Assembly: GCA_028583605.1 (NCBI GenBank)
Contig: CM053334.1
Location: forward strand, 19,735,118 to 19,799,117
Length of the DNA stretch: 64,000 bases
Direction of reading: 5' to 3'
Origin: Dastarcus helophoroides
Lineage: Eukaryota; Arthropoda; Insecta; Coleoptera; Bothrideridae
The position numbers were made by a program, and so were the translations under genes. Of this stretch, positions 1 to 24,633 are shown in pieces; the stretch's first letter is position 1; every line of letters starts with the position of its first letter. Below the pieces are notes generated by a model. The model made no database searches. It saw only the letters and a program-made list of their open reading frames with translations, and had not been told where the DNA came from.

Positions 1-533
1 TCAACTTGCCACTGATGCATGTTGTGAAAGTTAACTATCCCGTTTCTGGTAAAACCCGCTTCGTCCGTAAATAATATGAGCGATGGAAAGTTCTCATTTT
101 CAGCGATCTTATGCAATAGCCAGTTGCAAAATTCTATTCTTGGAGGATAATCAGCAGCAAGTAACCCTTGCACTCTTTGAAAATGATAGGGGTAAAATTG
201 GTAAAATTTCAAAATTCGCCAGATAGTTACGTGATTTACTCCTTCGGCTAAAGCAAGTTGTCTAGTGCTGACACATGGATCTTCTTCAACTCGCTGAAGC
301 ACACGCTCTTCTAAATTAGCAACTTCTGCGTTTGGCCTTCCAACACGTTCGCCTTTGAAAACAAAATTTCCTGTTTCACATAAACGAGCATGAATTTTCT
401 GGAACAATTTTTCTCCTGGTAGGTGTCTATTAGGAAAACGTTCAGCATAAAGCCGTCTTGCTTCAGCACGATTACAATTTGCAAGCCCGTACATTAAATG
501 CATATCGGCCATTTCTTGATTTGAATAGTCCAT
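1..533 (-). CDS. Transposase, DUF4817/DDE type (Tc1/mariner/IS630 superfamily), partial
   Basis: Reading the minus strand from the ATG at 533 gives 177 codons with no stop, running off the left edge of the window. The N-terminus (MDYSNQEMADMHLMYGLA) and the following region with RRLYAERFPNRHLP have the look of the DUF4817 helix-turn-helix domain seen in many insect transposable elements. A second helix-turn-helix follows at about residues 80-115 (STRQLALAEGVNHVTIWRIL). LFTDEAGF near residue 160 fits the first catalytic aspartate of a DDE nuclease. The remaining acidic residues would lie to the left. The frame is uninterrupted, so the copy looks young. Family assignment rests on motif recognition, not a search. 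It lies upstream of, and opposite to, the zinc-finger gene and is probably unrelated to it. Confidence 0.85.
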   Translation of the reverse strand, partial: MDYSNQEMADMHLMYGLANCNRAEARRLYAERFPNRHLPGEKLFQKIHARLCETGNFVFKGERVGRPNAEVANLEERVLQRVEEDPCVSTRQLALAEGVNHVTIWRILKFYQFYPYHFQRVQGLLAADYPPRIEFCNWLLHKIAENENFPSLILFTDEAGFTRNGIVNFHNMHQWQV

Positions 534-1175
534 TTTATCAAAATAATGAAAAGTTAAAAAACTACTACACTTACTATTGACAACAAAAACTGCTAAAGTT
601 TACAGCTTACGACCAAATTTTATCAGTGACACAACGTCAATCTCTGGCAGATATTGTCAAGTACAATTGTTTTCTTTACGATCAGTTTGCATGACCAACT
701 TATTTTTTCTTATACAAATTAGTTAGAATTTCGAAGACGGGATAGGATTATTTAAACGCCTTTTTCTCGGAAACGGTTACTTTTAGCGACTTTGAGAAAG
801 AGTACCTTTTTTGTATAAAAAATGTTGCTTTTTACGATTATGGCACTTTTGTGTCGAAATATTGCAATACAAAAAAGTTACGGCAAAAAATAGTCGCGGG
901 CAACCCCCTACACACCACGCTACTGCTTATTTAAAAAATATGTTACATGAGAATATGCCTAATCCAATTCTTTAACTGCTTGCCCAATTTCATGACTTTG
1001 CTACTAACCGTTAACTTTTTGTAGTGAAAAAACCACTTTAGGGGCGCCATCTTTAAATGGTCATATCTCCGTTAGGAGGCAATTTAAAGAAAAAAATGTA
1101 TTTCAACATTTTTCATATTTTAATGTGTAGAATATGCTCCTGAAGTAGCGGCCCGGACTTTTGTAACACCCTGTA
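1..1175 (-). mobile_element. End of a DNA transposon carrying the DUF4817 transposase
   Basis: The transposase is followed (upstream of its ATG) by about 640 bp of non-coding sequence that ends at 1167-1175 in CACCCTGTA. Read on the minus strand this is TACAGGGTG, a terminus typical of many Tc1/mariner-like elements, with the TA as the probable target duplication. The sequence beyond it changes at once to the AT-rich repeat. The other terminal repeat is outside the window, so the boundary is inferred from one end. Confidence 0.6.
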
Positions 1176-1179
1176 TTTT

Positions 1180-3900
1180 GGATAAAAATCTGATGTCTTT
1201 ACAGTTTTGTAAAAAAATACAAAAAAAGCTTGAAATTTTGAGCAAAACTGAAAATTTTAAGAAAAAACTGGAAATTTTGAGAAAAAACAGGAAATTTTGA
1301 GAACATTTATGAAATATTTGAGAAACTCGTACTTTTGAAAAAATAAAAAACGTTTTTGAAAAGAAGTCGAATTTTCGCGAAAAACAATTTGAGAAACAAA
1401 TCGAAACTTTGTAAAAAGCTTCAAATTTCTATAAACAAAATATTTTGGAGAAAAAAACGAAATCTCTGGTTTTTTTTTTCGAAGAGTAAATTTTTTGAGA
1501 AAAATGTGACATTTTTTTTAATTTTGAAACAATCACTAAAGCCGAAATTTGGAAAAAGTTTTGAAAAAAAAACTCGAAGCTTTGTAAAAGGCTATCTTTA
1601 AATAGTTCGTATTTTCTCGAAATTTGGATTTTCTAGAAACTTCGACAAAAAGCCAAAATTATAACTTTCCCAAATTTTGAGTTGTTAGTCATTTTCGAAA
1701 GTTTTGACTTTTTTGAAAACTTCAATTCCAAAGTTTCGACTTGTTTTATTTTCGAAATAAAATAAATATTTCAATTTTAATTTGTTTTGAAAAATTTAAT
1801 TTTTTTGACGATTTCGTCGAAATCGTCAAGATTTCGATTTCAAAATTTCGACTTTTTCTCTAAATTTGAACTTCTTCTAAATTTTGGCTTTACTTAGAAA
1901 AAAATCTAGTTTTTTAATATTGACTTCTTCAAAAATGTTGACTTTTTTTGGAAATTTGTTCCATTTTTTGAAAATGTTCACTGTGTGAAAATTTCGCCTC
2001 TTTTTCAAATTTTAAGCTGATAAAAATGTTGACTCAAAAATCTCCACTTTCTTTTTTTGAAAATGTTCACTGTGTGACAATTTCGCCTCTTTTCAAATTT
2101 TGAGTGATAAAAATTTTGACTCGAAAATCTCTATTTTTTTTAAAAAAAAAGAGAACTACTAAATTTTGACTTATACTCAGGAAGCATTTTTTTTAATTTC
2201 ATTGTTTCTCGAAATTTGGATTTTCTAGAAACTTCGACAAAAAAGCCAAAATTATGACTTTCTCAAATTTTGAGTTGTTAGTCATTTTCGAAAGTTTTGA
2301 CTTTTTTGAAAACTGCAATTTCCAAAGCTTTCGACTTATTTTATTTTCGAAATAAAATAAATATTTCAATTTTTAATTTGTTTTGAAAAATTTGATTTTT
2401 TTGACGATTTCGTCGAAATCGTCAAGATTTCGATTTCAAAATTTCGACTCTTTTCTCTAAATTTGAACTTCTTCTAAATGTTGGCTTTACTTAGAAAAAA
2501 ATCTAGTTTTTTAATATTGACTTCTTCAAAAGTGTTGACTTTTTTTTTGGAAATTTGTTCCTTTTTTTGAAAATGTTCACTGTGTGAAAATTTCGTCTCT
2601 TTTCAAATTTTAAGCGATAAAAATGTTGACTCAAAAATCTCCACTTTCTTTTTTTGAAAATGTTCACTGTGTGACAATTTCGCCTCTTTTCAAATTTTAA
2701 GCGATAAAAATTTTGACTCGAAAATCTCTATTTTTAAAAAAAAAGAAAACTACTAAATTTTGACTTATACTCAGGAAGCATTTTTTTAATTTCGTTGTCT
2801 TCTCGAAATTTGGATTTTCTAGAAACTTCGACAAAAAGCCAAAATTATGACTTTTCTAAATTTTGAGTTTTTAATCATTTTCGAAAGTTTTGACTTTTTT
2901 GAAAACCTTCAATTCCAAAGTTTCGACCTATTTTATTTTCGAAATAAAATAAATATTTCAATTTTTAATTGTTTTGGAAAATTTGACTTTTTTGACGATT
3001 TCGATTTCAAAATTTCGACTTTTTCTCTAAATTTGAACTTCTTCTAAATTGTGGCTTTACTTAGAAAATCTAGTTTTTTAATATTGACTTCTTTAAAAAT
3101 TTTGACTTTTTTGGAAATTTGTTCTTTTTTTTGAAAATGTTCACTGTGTGGAAATGTTCACTGTATGAAAATTTGGCCTCTTTTCAAATTTTGAGTGATC
3201 AAATTTTGACTCAAAATCTCTACTTTTTTTAGAAAAAAGAAAACTACTAAATTTTGACTTATACTTAGGAAATTTTTTTTATAATTTCGTTTTTTTCCAA
3301 AATTGATTTTTAAAAATTTCATCTTTTATTAAAGATTTTGACTTCCAAAATTTCGACTTTCTTCAAATTTCGATTTTGAAAATTTCAGATCAAAACTTTC
3401 GTCGTTTTTTTTGAAGTTTTGACTTTCAGTAATTGTAACCAATTATTTTTTCAAAATTTCTACGTTTTCTCAAAATATAGACTAATTCAAAAATTTCAGT
3501 TCTCTGTGAAGATGCTGAAATTTTTGAAACTTCGATTTATTTGGGAAATATCGTCTTTTGACAAATTCTTCTTTTTTTGGAAAAGTTCTACTTTTATTTA
3601 GAAACATTCCGCTTTTTTAAAAAATTCTGCTTTTTTGAAAAATCGACTTTTGGGTGTCTAACTGTTTTTGAAAATTTCGACTTTTTGAGTAGTTCAACTT
3701 CTCAAATATTTCGACATTTTTCAAAATCTTGTTTCCTAAACTGAAAATTTTGGGAATTAACGAATTTTGAAAATATTACTCGAAATTTCGAGTTTGAAAA
3801 CCAAATTTATCATCGCTGGAACATGCCGACGATGTTAAAGACGAAATCGGGTTTATTTTGTAAATTTTTTTTCTATCATCTATTCAAGTTACTTATACCT
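1180..3900. repeat. AT-rich dispersed repeat with a 593-bp tandem repeat
   Basis: The whole stretch is built from short variants of AAATTTCGACTTTTT and AATTTTGAC. Within it a longer unit starting TTCTCGAAATTTGGATTTTC begins at 1614, 2206 and 2800, giving two nearly identical copies of 592 and 594 bp and a third, shortened copy decaying by about 3300. Each unit contains two internal copies of a piece with GTTCACTGTGTGA. No coding frame or splice-site-flanked exon was found here. It may lie in an intron of the zinc-finger gene, whose 5' end is not visible. Confidence 0.85.
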
Positions 3901-3934
3901 TGAGAAAAGTATTGACAATTTTTTTTTATTTCAG

Positions 3935-18034
<14,100 letters not shown>

Positions 18035-18037
<3 letters not shown>

Positions 18038-18139
18038 CAGGGGTACACCGATTTAGATGATTTTAGCGATGCTGAAGGTGACACTTTCAGCTTGGAGACG
18101 CTATTTCCCTCACTGGATGATCTTCTAGGGTTTACCTAG
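18035..18139 (+). other. Open in-frame extension after the TGA (readthrough candidate)
   Basis: The TGA at 18035-18037 is followed by CAG and 33 sense codons in the same frame, up to TAG at 18137. The encoded tail is acidic and hydrophobic (DLDDFSDAEGDTF, then LFPSLDDLLGF) and resembles the sequence before the stop (NDFFNIDDSAL) in composition. TGA followed by C is the leakiest stop context known in insects. An alternative is a 60-nt intron, 17981-18040, with a poor donor (GTGGTT) and acceptor ATGACAG, which would skip the stop in frame. Confidence 0.55.
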
Positions 18140-18391
18140 TGTGTCGACTGATTATGTGCCTGTTTCTACTAGTCTAGGTGATTATCCTGTTCTAAGGATG
18201 AGAATGTTAGTAGTAGTTCTTAGGTCATGTTGTAAGTTATGTTCTCAGCTTTGTTTAATTACATTCTAATTATTAGGGTTCAACTGTGATGTACTGTGTA
18301 TGCTCTACCACATAATGTAAATATGTAGAAAGACTTATTAGTTGTAAGTTGCATTTGTTACGTCTCGTAAGTTAAATTCCTACATTTTGTA

Positions 18392-18397
18392 AATAAA
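18392..18397 (+). promoter_or_regulatory. Poly(A) signal of the zinc-finger gene
   Basis: AATAAA about 255 bp after the last possible stop of the zinc-finger gene; no other canonical signal is nearer on this strand. Confidence 0.6.
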
Positions 18398-18486
18398 TCG
18401 TTACCTGTATTGCTTTGTTTCTTCATTCAGTGGGCACTTTTCGTGTTTGGAAAACTGTAACTGCTCAAAATATTTACAACTCTATG

Positions 18487-18590
18487 AAGGTAAATTATGT
18501 CTCGACCTTGTAAAAGGTAAATTATGTCTCGACCTTGTAAAAGGTAAATTATGTCTTGACCTTGTAAACAGTCAATTATCTCTCGATATG
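18487..18590. repeat. 27-bp tandem repeat
   Basis: AAGGTAAATTATGTCTCGAC plus CTTGTAA recurs at 18487, 18514 and 18541, with a decayed fourth copy. It lies between the convergent zinc-finger and RpL32 genes. Confidence 0.85.
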
Positions 18591-18837
18591 TCCATTATAT
18601 TCCACTTTGGACCATAATTTTCAATCTTTTTCTCTTGCAATTTGAGCTGACTTGAATTTACTTCCTCTTCATCAAATTTAGCCTCTAAAATTTGTTATAA
18701 TATATCGTCTTTAATATTATTTTACTTTTTGAATAATGTAATTTTGAACAAATTAAAATGTTTTAAGTCGTTGACAAATTTATGCAATTTTTGAAAATCT
18801 GGATGTCTGAATAAAACGACGCAATTTTCTTTTTATT

Positions 18838-18843
18838 TTTATT
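18838..18843 (-). promoter_or_regulatory. Poly(A) signal of RpL32
   Basis: AATAAA on the minus strand about 20 bp past the RpL32 stop codon, giving a very short 3' UTR. Confidence 0.6.
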
Positions 18844-18863
18844 ACTAAACAAAGTTAATACAT

Positions 18864-20114
18864 CTATTCGTTCTCCTGGCTGCGGAGACGGGCATGTCCG
18901 TTTGTAACTCTGATAGATAACTGTTGTGCCCTAGTAACAATATCCTTGCGTTTCTTAGAAGAAACACCGTGCGCGATTTCAGCACAATATTTACGGTTCT
19001 GCATCAACAAAACTTCCAACTCCTGAAACCAAACGATTAAATTAACATACACAATCGTAACTCTACAGAATAATAACTTTATTAGTTTTGCTCAGCAAAG
19101 TTTGTCGACATGATACTTCAGTCGCAAATTACCTCAAAAAACATCATGGCTAATGATTTCACATGGTGGAGAAAGTAGTTCGTTACAAAATCTGAACCAT
19201 TAAATTAACATGTCAACTGTCGTGCTAAACCCATGGTCCTTGACTTCCATTATTTAACATTTTTAGGGCCAATGAGCGTTACATTTTTAGGGTCAATGAG
19301 CGTTACCTTTTTAGGGAAAAATGTGGCAGATTTGAAACTTCTTATTGTGATCATTACGTTACCTTATAACTCAACATTACTTTATAAAACTTCACAACTT
19401 AACTTTTTGAAACAACACACATCAGAGCAAAAATGAACATTACTTTATAAAACTTCAGAAACTAGTTTTATAAAACAGTTCACACCAGAATAAAAATGTG
19501 AAAACCCTGTGGGCAGACAACATGTCAATCAATTTAATTAAACAAAGTTGTAGAAGATCAAACTACAAAGGGGTGTCATTTGCTTATTTAAGATAAGCAA
19601 TAACGCTACAAAACGTTTTGTGTTTTAATAAATCGAGCGAAAATGTGTACTCCTATTAACGAAATACTTTATTATCACAATTTCCCAACATATGATAAAA
19701 CCTTCAACTCCACTTCACCACCACACCGTTTTCGCCCAACCTAACAAGAACCACACTAGCCGGAACCCCATCTACCCACCTTAACATTATGAACGAGCAC
19801 CTTCCTGAAACCAGTTGGCAGCATATGACGGGTTTTGGAGGCTGATCCGTAACCAATGTTGGGCATCAAATATTGCCCCTTGAACCTCCTCCTGACTCTG
19901 TTGTCGATACCCTTGGGTTTGCGCCAGTTCCTCTGCAATGAACATTTCGAGGTTATAGTCACCAACCCAAACAAATTCGTTTAAAGTCGAAAAAATCGGA
20001 AATATGAAATATTCCGCCTACCTTAAGTTTGCCATAACGGTCCGACTGGTGTCTGATGAACTTCTTTGTTCGCTTTTTGACGATTTTCGGCCTGTATACT
20101 GGTCTGATGGCCAT
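18864..20114 (-). CDS. RpL32: 60S ribosomal protein L32 (eL32, rp49)
   Basis: Coding exons on the minus strand: 20114-20022 (31 codons, [19 protein letters not shown]), 19932-19780 (51 codons, including [16 protein letters not shown] and [16 protein letters not shown]) and 19022-18864 (52 codons and TAG, including [16 protein letters not shown] and the end ARLRSQENE). All phases are 0 with GT-AG sites, giving 134 residues, the normal length of eL32. It is a component of the large cytosolic ribosomal subunit and very basic. The gene is complete. The 757-bp intron 19023-19779 hosts a snoRNA. A non-coding first exon with a pyrimidine-tract start lies upstream. Its 3' end faces that of the zinc-finger gene. 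Confidence 0.98.
19081..19154 (-). ncRNA. C/D box snoRNA, U16 (SNORD16)-like, in RpL32 intron
   Basis: On the minus strand: C box ATGATGT (19147-19141), guide GAGGTAATTTGCGA (19135-19122), D' box CTGA (19121-19118) and D box CTGA (19095-19092). An outer stem ATTAG/CTAAT encloses it (19154-19150 with 19085-19081). The guide is complementary over 11 nt to the conserved 18S rRNA segment CGCAAATTACC. The fifth nucleotide upstream of D' pairs with the first A of the CAAA run, the site that U16 methylates (human 18S A484). The position in a ribosomal-protein intron, in sense orientation, is typical for snoRNAs. The C' box is weak. Confidence 0.75.
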
Positions 20115-20306
20115 TGTGTATCTGCGATGGAAAACAACGATTAGTCGGATAATTAAACGTGGCGGCGAAAACTTTATAATTAAGGTGGTAAATGTTATGA
20201 TAATCGAAATAAAAGAGAGATTGTATGATTAAAATACTTACGGATTACTTAAAAATTAAAGGATTATAAAATCGTGCCGTTTACAGTTTTGACACGACCG
20301 AAAAAG
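20115..20306 (-). promoter_or_regulatory. RpL32: RpL32 5' UTR exon, intron and TOP start
   Basis: On the minus strand a CTTTTTCGGTCG tract begins at about 20306, a 5' terminal oligopyrimidine start as in ribosomal-protein mRNAs. The short non-coding exon ends at a donor GTAAGTATTTT near 20240. The acceptor CATCGCAG lies just before ATACACA and the ATG at 20114. TOP starts couple translation to growth signalling; no TATA box was seen. Confidence 0.65.
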
Positions 20307-20779
20307 AACCACAGAAACGAACCAGCCTTCTAAACACAGAATTTGCTCAAAATTTTAAGTGTTGCCAACCATTGTTTTCGTCATTGAAATCGACCACAGA
20401 AACTAAGAAAGTAATTTTTATAATTTGGTTTAAATTTGCGTGTCACTGAGGTGTGAAACAGCTAGTACAATCACAGTATATAAAATATATGTGAAAAAAA
20501 TTAAAATTTTCATACAAATAAAACATAATTATAACGGCTGTTCAAAATAAAAAAGTCATTAAGTAGGCTGTTATTTTTATAAGAAGAGGACGTAGCGAAT
20601 TACTATTACCTGTTGATTGTTTGGATTGATCCCTTCTCTATGAATTGATCTGTCAAGTGTCTGTTTGACGTCTTATTTGGACAAATAGGTTAGAGTTTTT
20701 CATGTAAAAGAAAATCCTATGGAATTTTTTTTTTTCATAAATATGATTTGTACGAAGGTGTATAGAGGACATCAATTTA

Positions 20780-22000
20780 GAAAAAAATATAAAAAAATTG
20801 TGTTGAAAGTCGAAGCTACGACTTTTATCTCGAAATTTCGACTTTTTTTAGACATTTCGACTTTAAAATCGAAATCTCTATTTTACACTCAAAATTTCGA
20901 CTTTCTTTACAAAATTTCGACTTTTTTCTTGAAACTTCGACTTGTTTTTCAAAATTTCGACTTTAATCACGAAACTTCTACTTTAATCTTAAAATTTCGA
21001 CTTGTTTTTCAAAATTTCTCGAAATTTCGACTTGTTTTTTAAAATTTCTCAAAATTTAGATCTTAAAATCGAAATTTTCATTATAACCTCAACATTTTGG
21101 CATTCTTCTCCAAATTTCGACTTTTTTCTCGAATTTTCAACTTTTTTTTTAAATTTTGACTTTAATCTGGAAACTTTTACTTTAATTTTGAAATTTCGAC
21201 TTTTTTTTTCAAATTTTCGACTTTAATCTCGAACCTTCGGCTTAAATCTTGAAATTTGGCCTTTAATAACGAAATTTCGACTTTTTTCTTGAAACCTCGA
21301 CTTGGTTTTTCAAAATTTCGACTTTAATCACGAACTTCTACTTTAATTTTAAAATTTCGATTTGTTTTTCAAAATTTCTCGAAATTTCGACTTGTTTTTC
21401 AAAATTTCTCGAAATTTCGATTTTAAAATCGAAATTTCCATTTTAACATTAAAATTTTGACTTTCTTCTCGAAATTTCAACTTTTTTCTCGAAATTTCGA
21501 CTTTTTCACAAAATTTCGCGAGTAAAGTCGAAATCTCGAGTTTAAAGCCGAAATTAAAGTCAAATTTCGAGAAGAAAGTCGAAATTTTAAGTTGAGAATC
21601 GAAATTTCGAGTTTAAAATCGAAATTTCGAGAGAAAAGTTTAAATTTCGAAATTAAAGTCGAAATATCGACTTTCAACTCAAAACTTATAAATCTATGGT
21701 TAAGTAAGGCAGATGACAGTTGCGTCCCACCGCTCCCCTTTCGTTACAATATTGACAGTTGGCATTAGGGTGCGTTCAGTAATTGCTATATTTAATCACC
21801 AAAATTTCGCCTTTTTTTCGAAATATCGAGATTAAAGTCGAAATTTTGAGAAAAAAATAGTCGAAACTTCGAGATTAGAGTCGAGATTCACAATTTCCCG
21901 GAATTTCGAGTATACAGTTGAAATTTTGACGTTAATCGTGGAATTTCGAGACAAAGAGTCGAAATTTCTGCAACGAAAATGGCGATCGTGATGTAACACT
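20780..22000. repeat. AT-rich palindromic repeat between RpL32 and HDAC3
   Basis: Variants of CGACTTTTTTCTCGAAATTT on the plus strand up to about 21490, then the reverse orientation (AAAGTCGAAATTTCGAG) to about 21990. An isolated copy of the satellite phrase found at 54.6-56.0 kb interrupts it near 21690-21800. Confidence 0.8.
21685..21800. repeat. Isolated copy of the 250-bp satellite phrase
   Basis: CTATGGTTAAGTAAGGCAGA, then ATTGACAGTTGGCATTAGGG and TGCGTTCAGTAATTG match the phrase present about six times in tandem at 54.6-56.0 kb, 33 kb away. Confidence 0.75.
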
Positions 22001-22099
22001 TTTGTGGTCAGATAAAGTGCAACCCAAGAAGAGTCTTCTTGGTGCAATCGAAACAGAGCGGACTCAAGAAAAGATTTATAAATTTCAAGAAAAGTAACA

Positions 22100-22547
22100 A
22101 ATGTTTCCTTAGCACTAAAAAAATTGTGCGTTTTTGATTAAAAATCCCATTTGTCCCCAGATTCGAGAATTTCCTTCCTACCTGGCAACGCTGAACTCAG
22201 TGAGAATCTGAAGAAGATTTAGAAATTCTGTGATTGTTTCTCATGACAGCAGCGCCACCAACCTAATAACGCTTATAATATTTCACTTGTCTTTGCTAGA
22301 GAGGTTAAGTTGTTTGTTCAAACGTAAACAGAAAAAAATTCTGAAAATGCCGCGGTCTTCGCGGTTTTCCGATCTCGACGCCACAAAACGTGTTCAGATC
22401 TGCAACTAGAGACCAGACGACTTGTAGTTGTATGATGCATGATCGATTTTGGTTGACTAAACGTTTAGCGGCTATTGTGTTGATACTGCTTTTTATTTTG
22501 GTTTTTAAAAACATTTTCGAGTAGAGCAAGACGCATTTAAGAAGGCG
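22100..22547 (+). promoter_or_regulatory. HDAC3 upstream region and 5' UTR
   Basis: Unlike its surroundings this 450-bp stretch is not repeat. It carries no TATA box that I can see and no other frame worth calling. It probably holds the HDAC3 promoter and leader. Confidence 0.35.
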
Positions 22548-24050
22548 ATGTCGAAGCATAGGGTTTCTTACTTTTTCAACCCGGACGTGGGCAATTTTCA
22601 CTATGGGACTGGGCACCCGATGAAGCCTCATAGATTATCAGTTATACACAGCTTGGTGTTGAATTATGGGTTACACAAGGAGATGCAGATATACAGGCCC
22701 TATAAGGCAAGCGCACACGATATGTGTCGGTTTCATTCTGACGAATACATTGGTGAGTTGGTCGTGTTGGTTTACTTGTGGGTAACTGGTTGAATTTTAA
22801 GATTTTTTACAACGCGTGACGCCGCAGAATATCCAGGCGTTTACTAAGCATCTTAGCCATTATAATGTAGGGGACGATTGTCCCGTTTTTTATGGATTGT
22901 TTGATTTCTGTTCGATGTACACAGGAGCATCTTTGGAAGGAGCTATGAAGCTAAATAATAATCACTGTGATATTGCGATTAATTGGTCTGGTGGGTAACT
23001 CGATATCAATTATGAATGATAAAATATGTGGGATTTCTATAGGTGGTTTGCACCACGCTAAGAAGTTTGAAGCGTCAGGGTTTTGTTACGTGAACGATAT
23101 CGTCATTGGCATTTTGGAATTACTAAAGTTTCATCCCAGAGTTTTATATATTGACATTGACGTGCATCATGGTGATGGTGTTCAGGAAGCTTTCTACTTG
23201 ACGGATCGAGTAATGACCGTTAGCTTTCACAAGTACGGGAATTACTTTTTCCCGGGGACCGGGGACATGTATGAAGTCGGGGCGGAAAGCGGACGGTATT
23301 ATTCCGTCAATGTACCCTTGAAAGAGGGCATTGACGACGCCAGCTATTGGATGGTGTTTAAACCTGTGATTTCGAACGTTATGGAATTTTTCCAACCCAC
23401 CGCTATCGTGCTTCAATGTGGAGCTGACTCACTCGCTAATGATCGGTAAGTGATTTTGTTGAAATGTGTAATAATTACAGGGAATTGTTTAGGTTAGGGT
23501 GCTTCTCGTTGAGTACCAAGGGTCATGGTGAATGCGTCAAGTTTGTAAAAAGTTTAAATGTCCCAACGTTAGTGGTAGGTGGAGGTGGTTACACACTAAG
23601 AAACGTAGCGAGGTGTTGGACCTACGAAACTTCGCTTTTGGTGGACGAACCGATTTCAAATGAGCTTCCCTACACGGAATATTTAGAATTCTTCGCCCCT
23701 GATTTCACCCTCCATCCTGAAGTGGTAACAAGGCAGGAAAATGCAAACAGTCGACAATATTTGGAGGCTATTACAAAGTATGTTAATAATATCAGTTTCG
23801 TTATGATAATATTTTTGTATTTCTTTCATGTTATAGGTTTGTGTATGATAATTTAAAAATGTGTCAGCATTCCCCAAGTGTTCAGATGCATGATGTTCCT
23901 GGTGATGCAATTCTGGAAGATGAAAAAATTAAGCAGGAGGAAGATCCTGATGTTAGGATAAGTCAGGAATTGGAGGATAAAATGGTAGAGCCAAAAAATG
24001 AATTCTATGACGGGGACAAGGATAATGATAAAGATGAGATGGAAATATGA
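22548..24050 (+). CDS. HDAC3: Histone deacetylase 3 (class I HDAC)
   Basis: Exons 22548-22752, 22802-22990, 23043-23445, 23493-23777 and 23837-24050; introns of only 47-59 bp, GT-AG. The sum is 431 residues, against about 428 in the human protein. The start [20 protein letters not shown] is family-like. Catalytic features are all present: [19 protein letters not shown] (tandem His near 135-136), [17 protein letters not shown] (zinc ligands Asp and His), LQCGADSL (third zinc-binding Asp) and GGGGYT (transition-state Tyr). The C-terminus [17 protein letters not shown] matches the HDAC3 tail, which separates it from HDAC1/2. It deacetylates histone lysines in the nucleus as the catalytic subunit of NCoR/SMRTER complexes. 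Intact. The donor GTGGGT at 22991 is chosen over GTAACT at 22995 because only it keeps the family sequence in frame. Confidence 0.97.
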
Positions 24051-24494
24051 ACTTATGCATAAATTGTCTAGTTTTATTTTTATGGTAGATTTAAGCACTA
24101 CAGTTTAATATAAGTCTTTTTTTATAGAATATCGAGTTTTAAATTTCTTCTTAAAGGTAAATGCTTTCAAAAGCACAAAATTCTGTTTTTATTGGCTCTT
24201 TCTCAAAATTCAACTTTTGTGTGAAAGCTTGACATAATTTTCAAATGTTTACGTTTAATCTCAGAACTTGCTTTGAGTTTTTACTTATGGTTTATCTTGA
24301 AAATGTCAAGTTTTTCTTTGTAATTGGCCTTTTCTTTCAAAATTAAACTTGGAATTTATGAAAATTTTGATTTTTTCAAATTTGATATTTTCTCTAAATT
24401 TCGTTCTGCTCTTTTTGGTCCCCTGTCTTCCTCCACCTCGCCCTGCCGTTTCTTTCAGTTTCAATATTTTTGTTGGTTTAATTACATAAGAGGA

Positions 24495-24518
24495 AATAAA
24501 CGCAAAATTTACTTTATT
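24495..24518. promoter_or_regulatory. Facing poly(A) signals of HDAC3 and the GLIS-type gene
   Basis: AATAAA at 24495-24500 on the plus strand (HDAC3) and AATAAA at 24518-24513 on the minus strand (GLIS-type gene) are 12 bp apart. The two convergent transcripts would therefore overlap at their 3' ends if both signals are used. Confidence 0.5.
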
Positions 24519-24633
24519 CAGTATTTACAAAAATAAATGTTCTATTTAAAATTAAGTACTAATTAGTTTACTACAAATGCAATGCAGTCTTATAAAATGG
24601 CAGTGGAAATTCGAATTATCACAATATTTCCGT

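Noticed and set aside
22991..23042. Donor GTAACT at 22995 in HDAC3
   Set aside because: It would put the next exon out of frame. GTGGGT at 22991 restores the conserved GGLHHAKK sequence.
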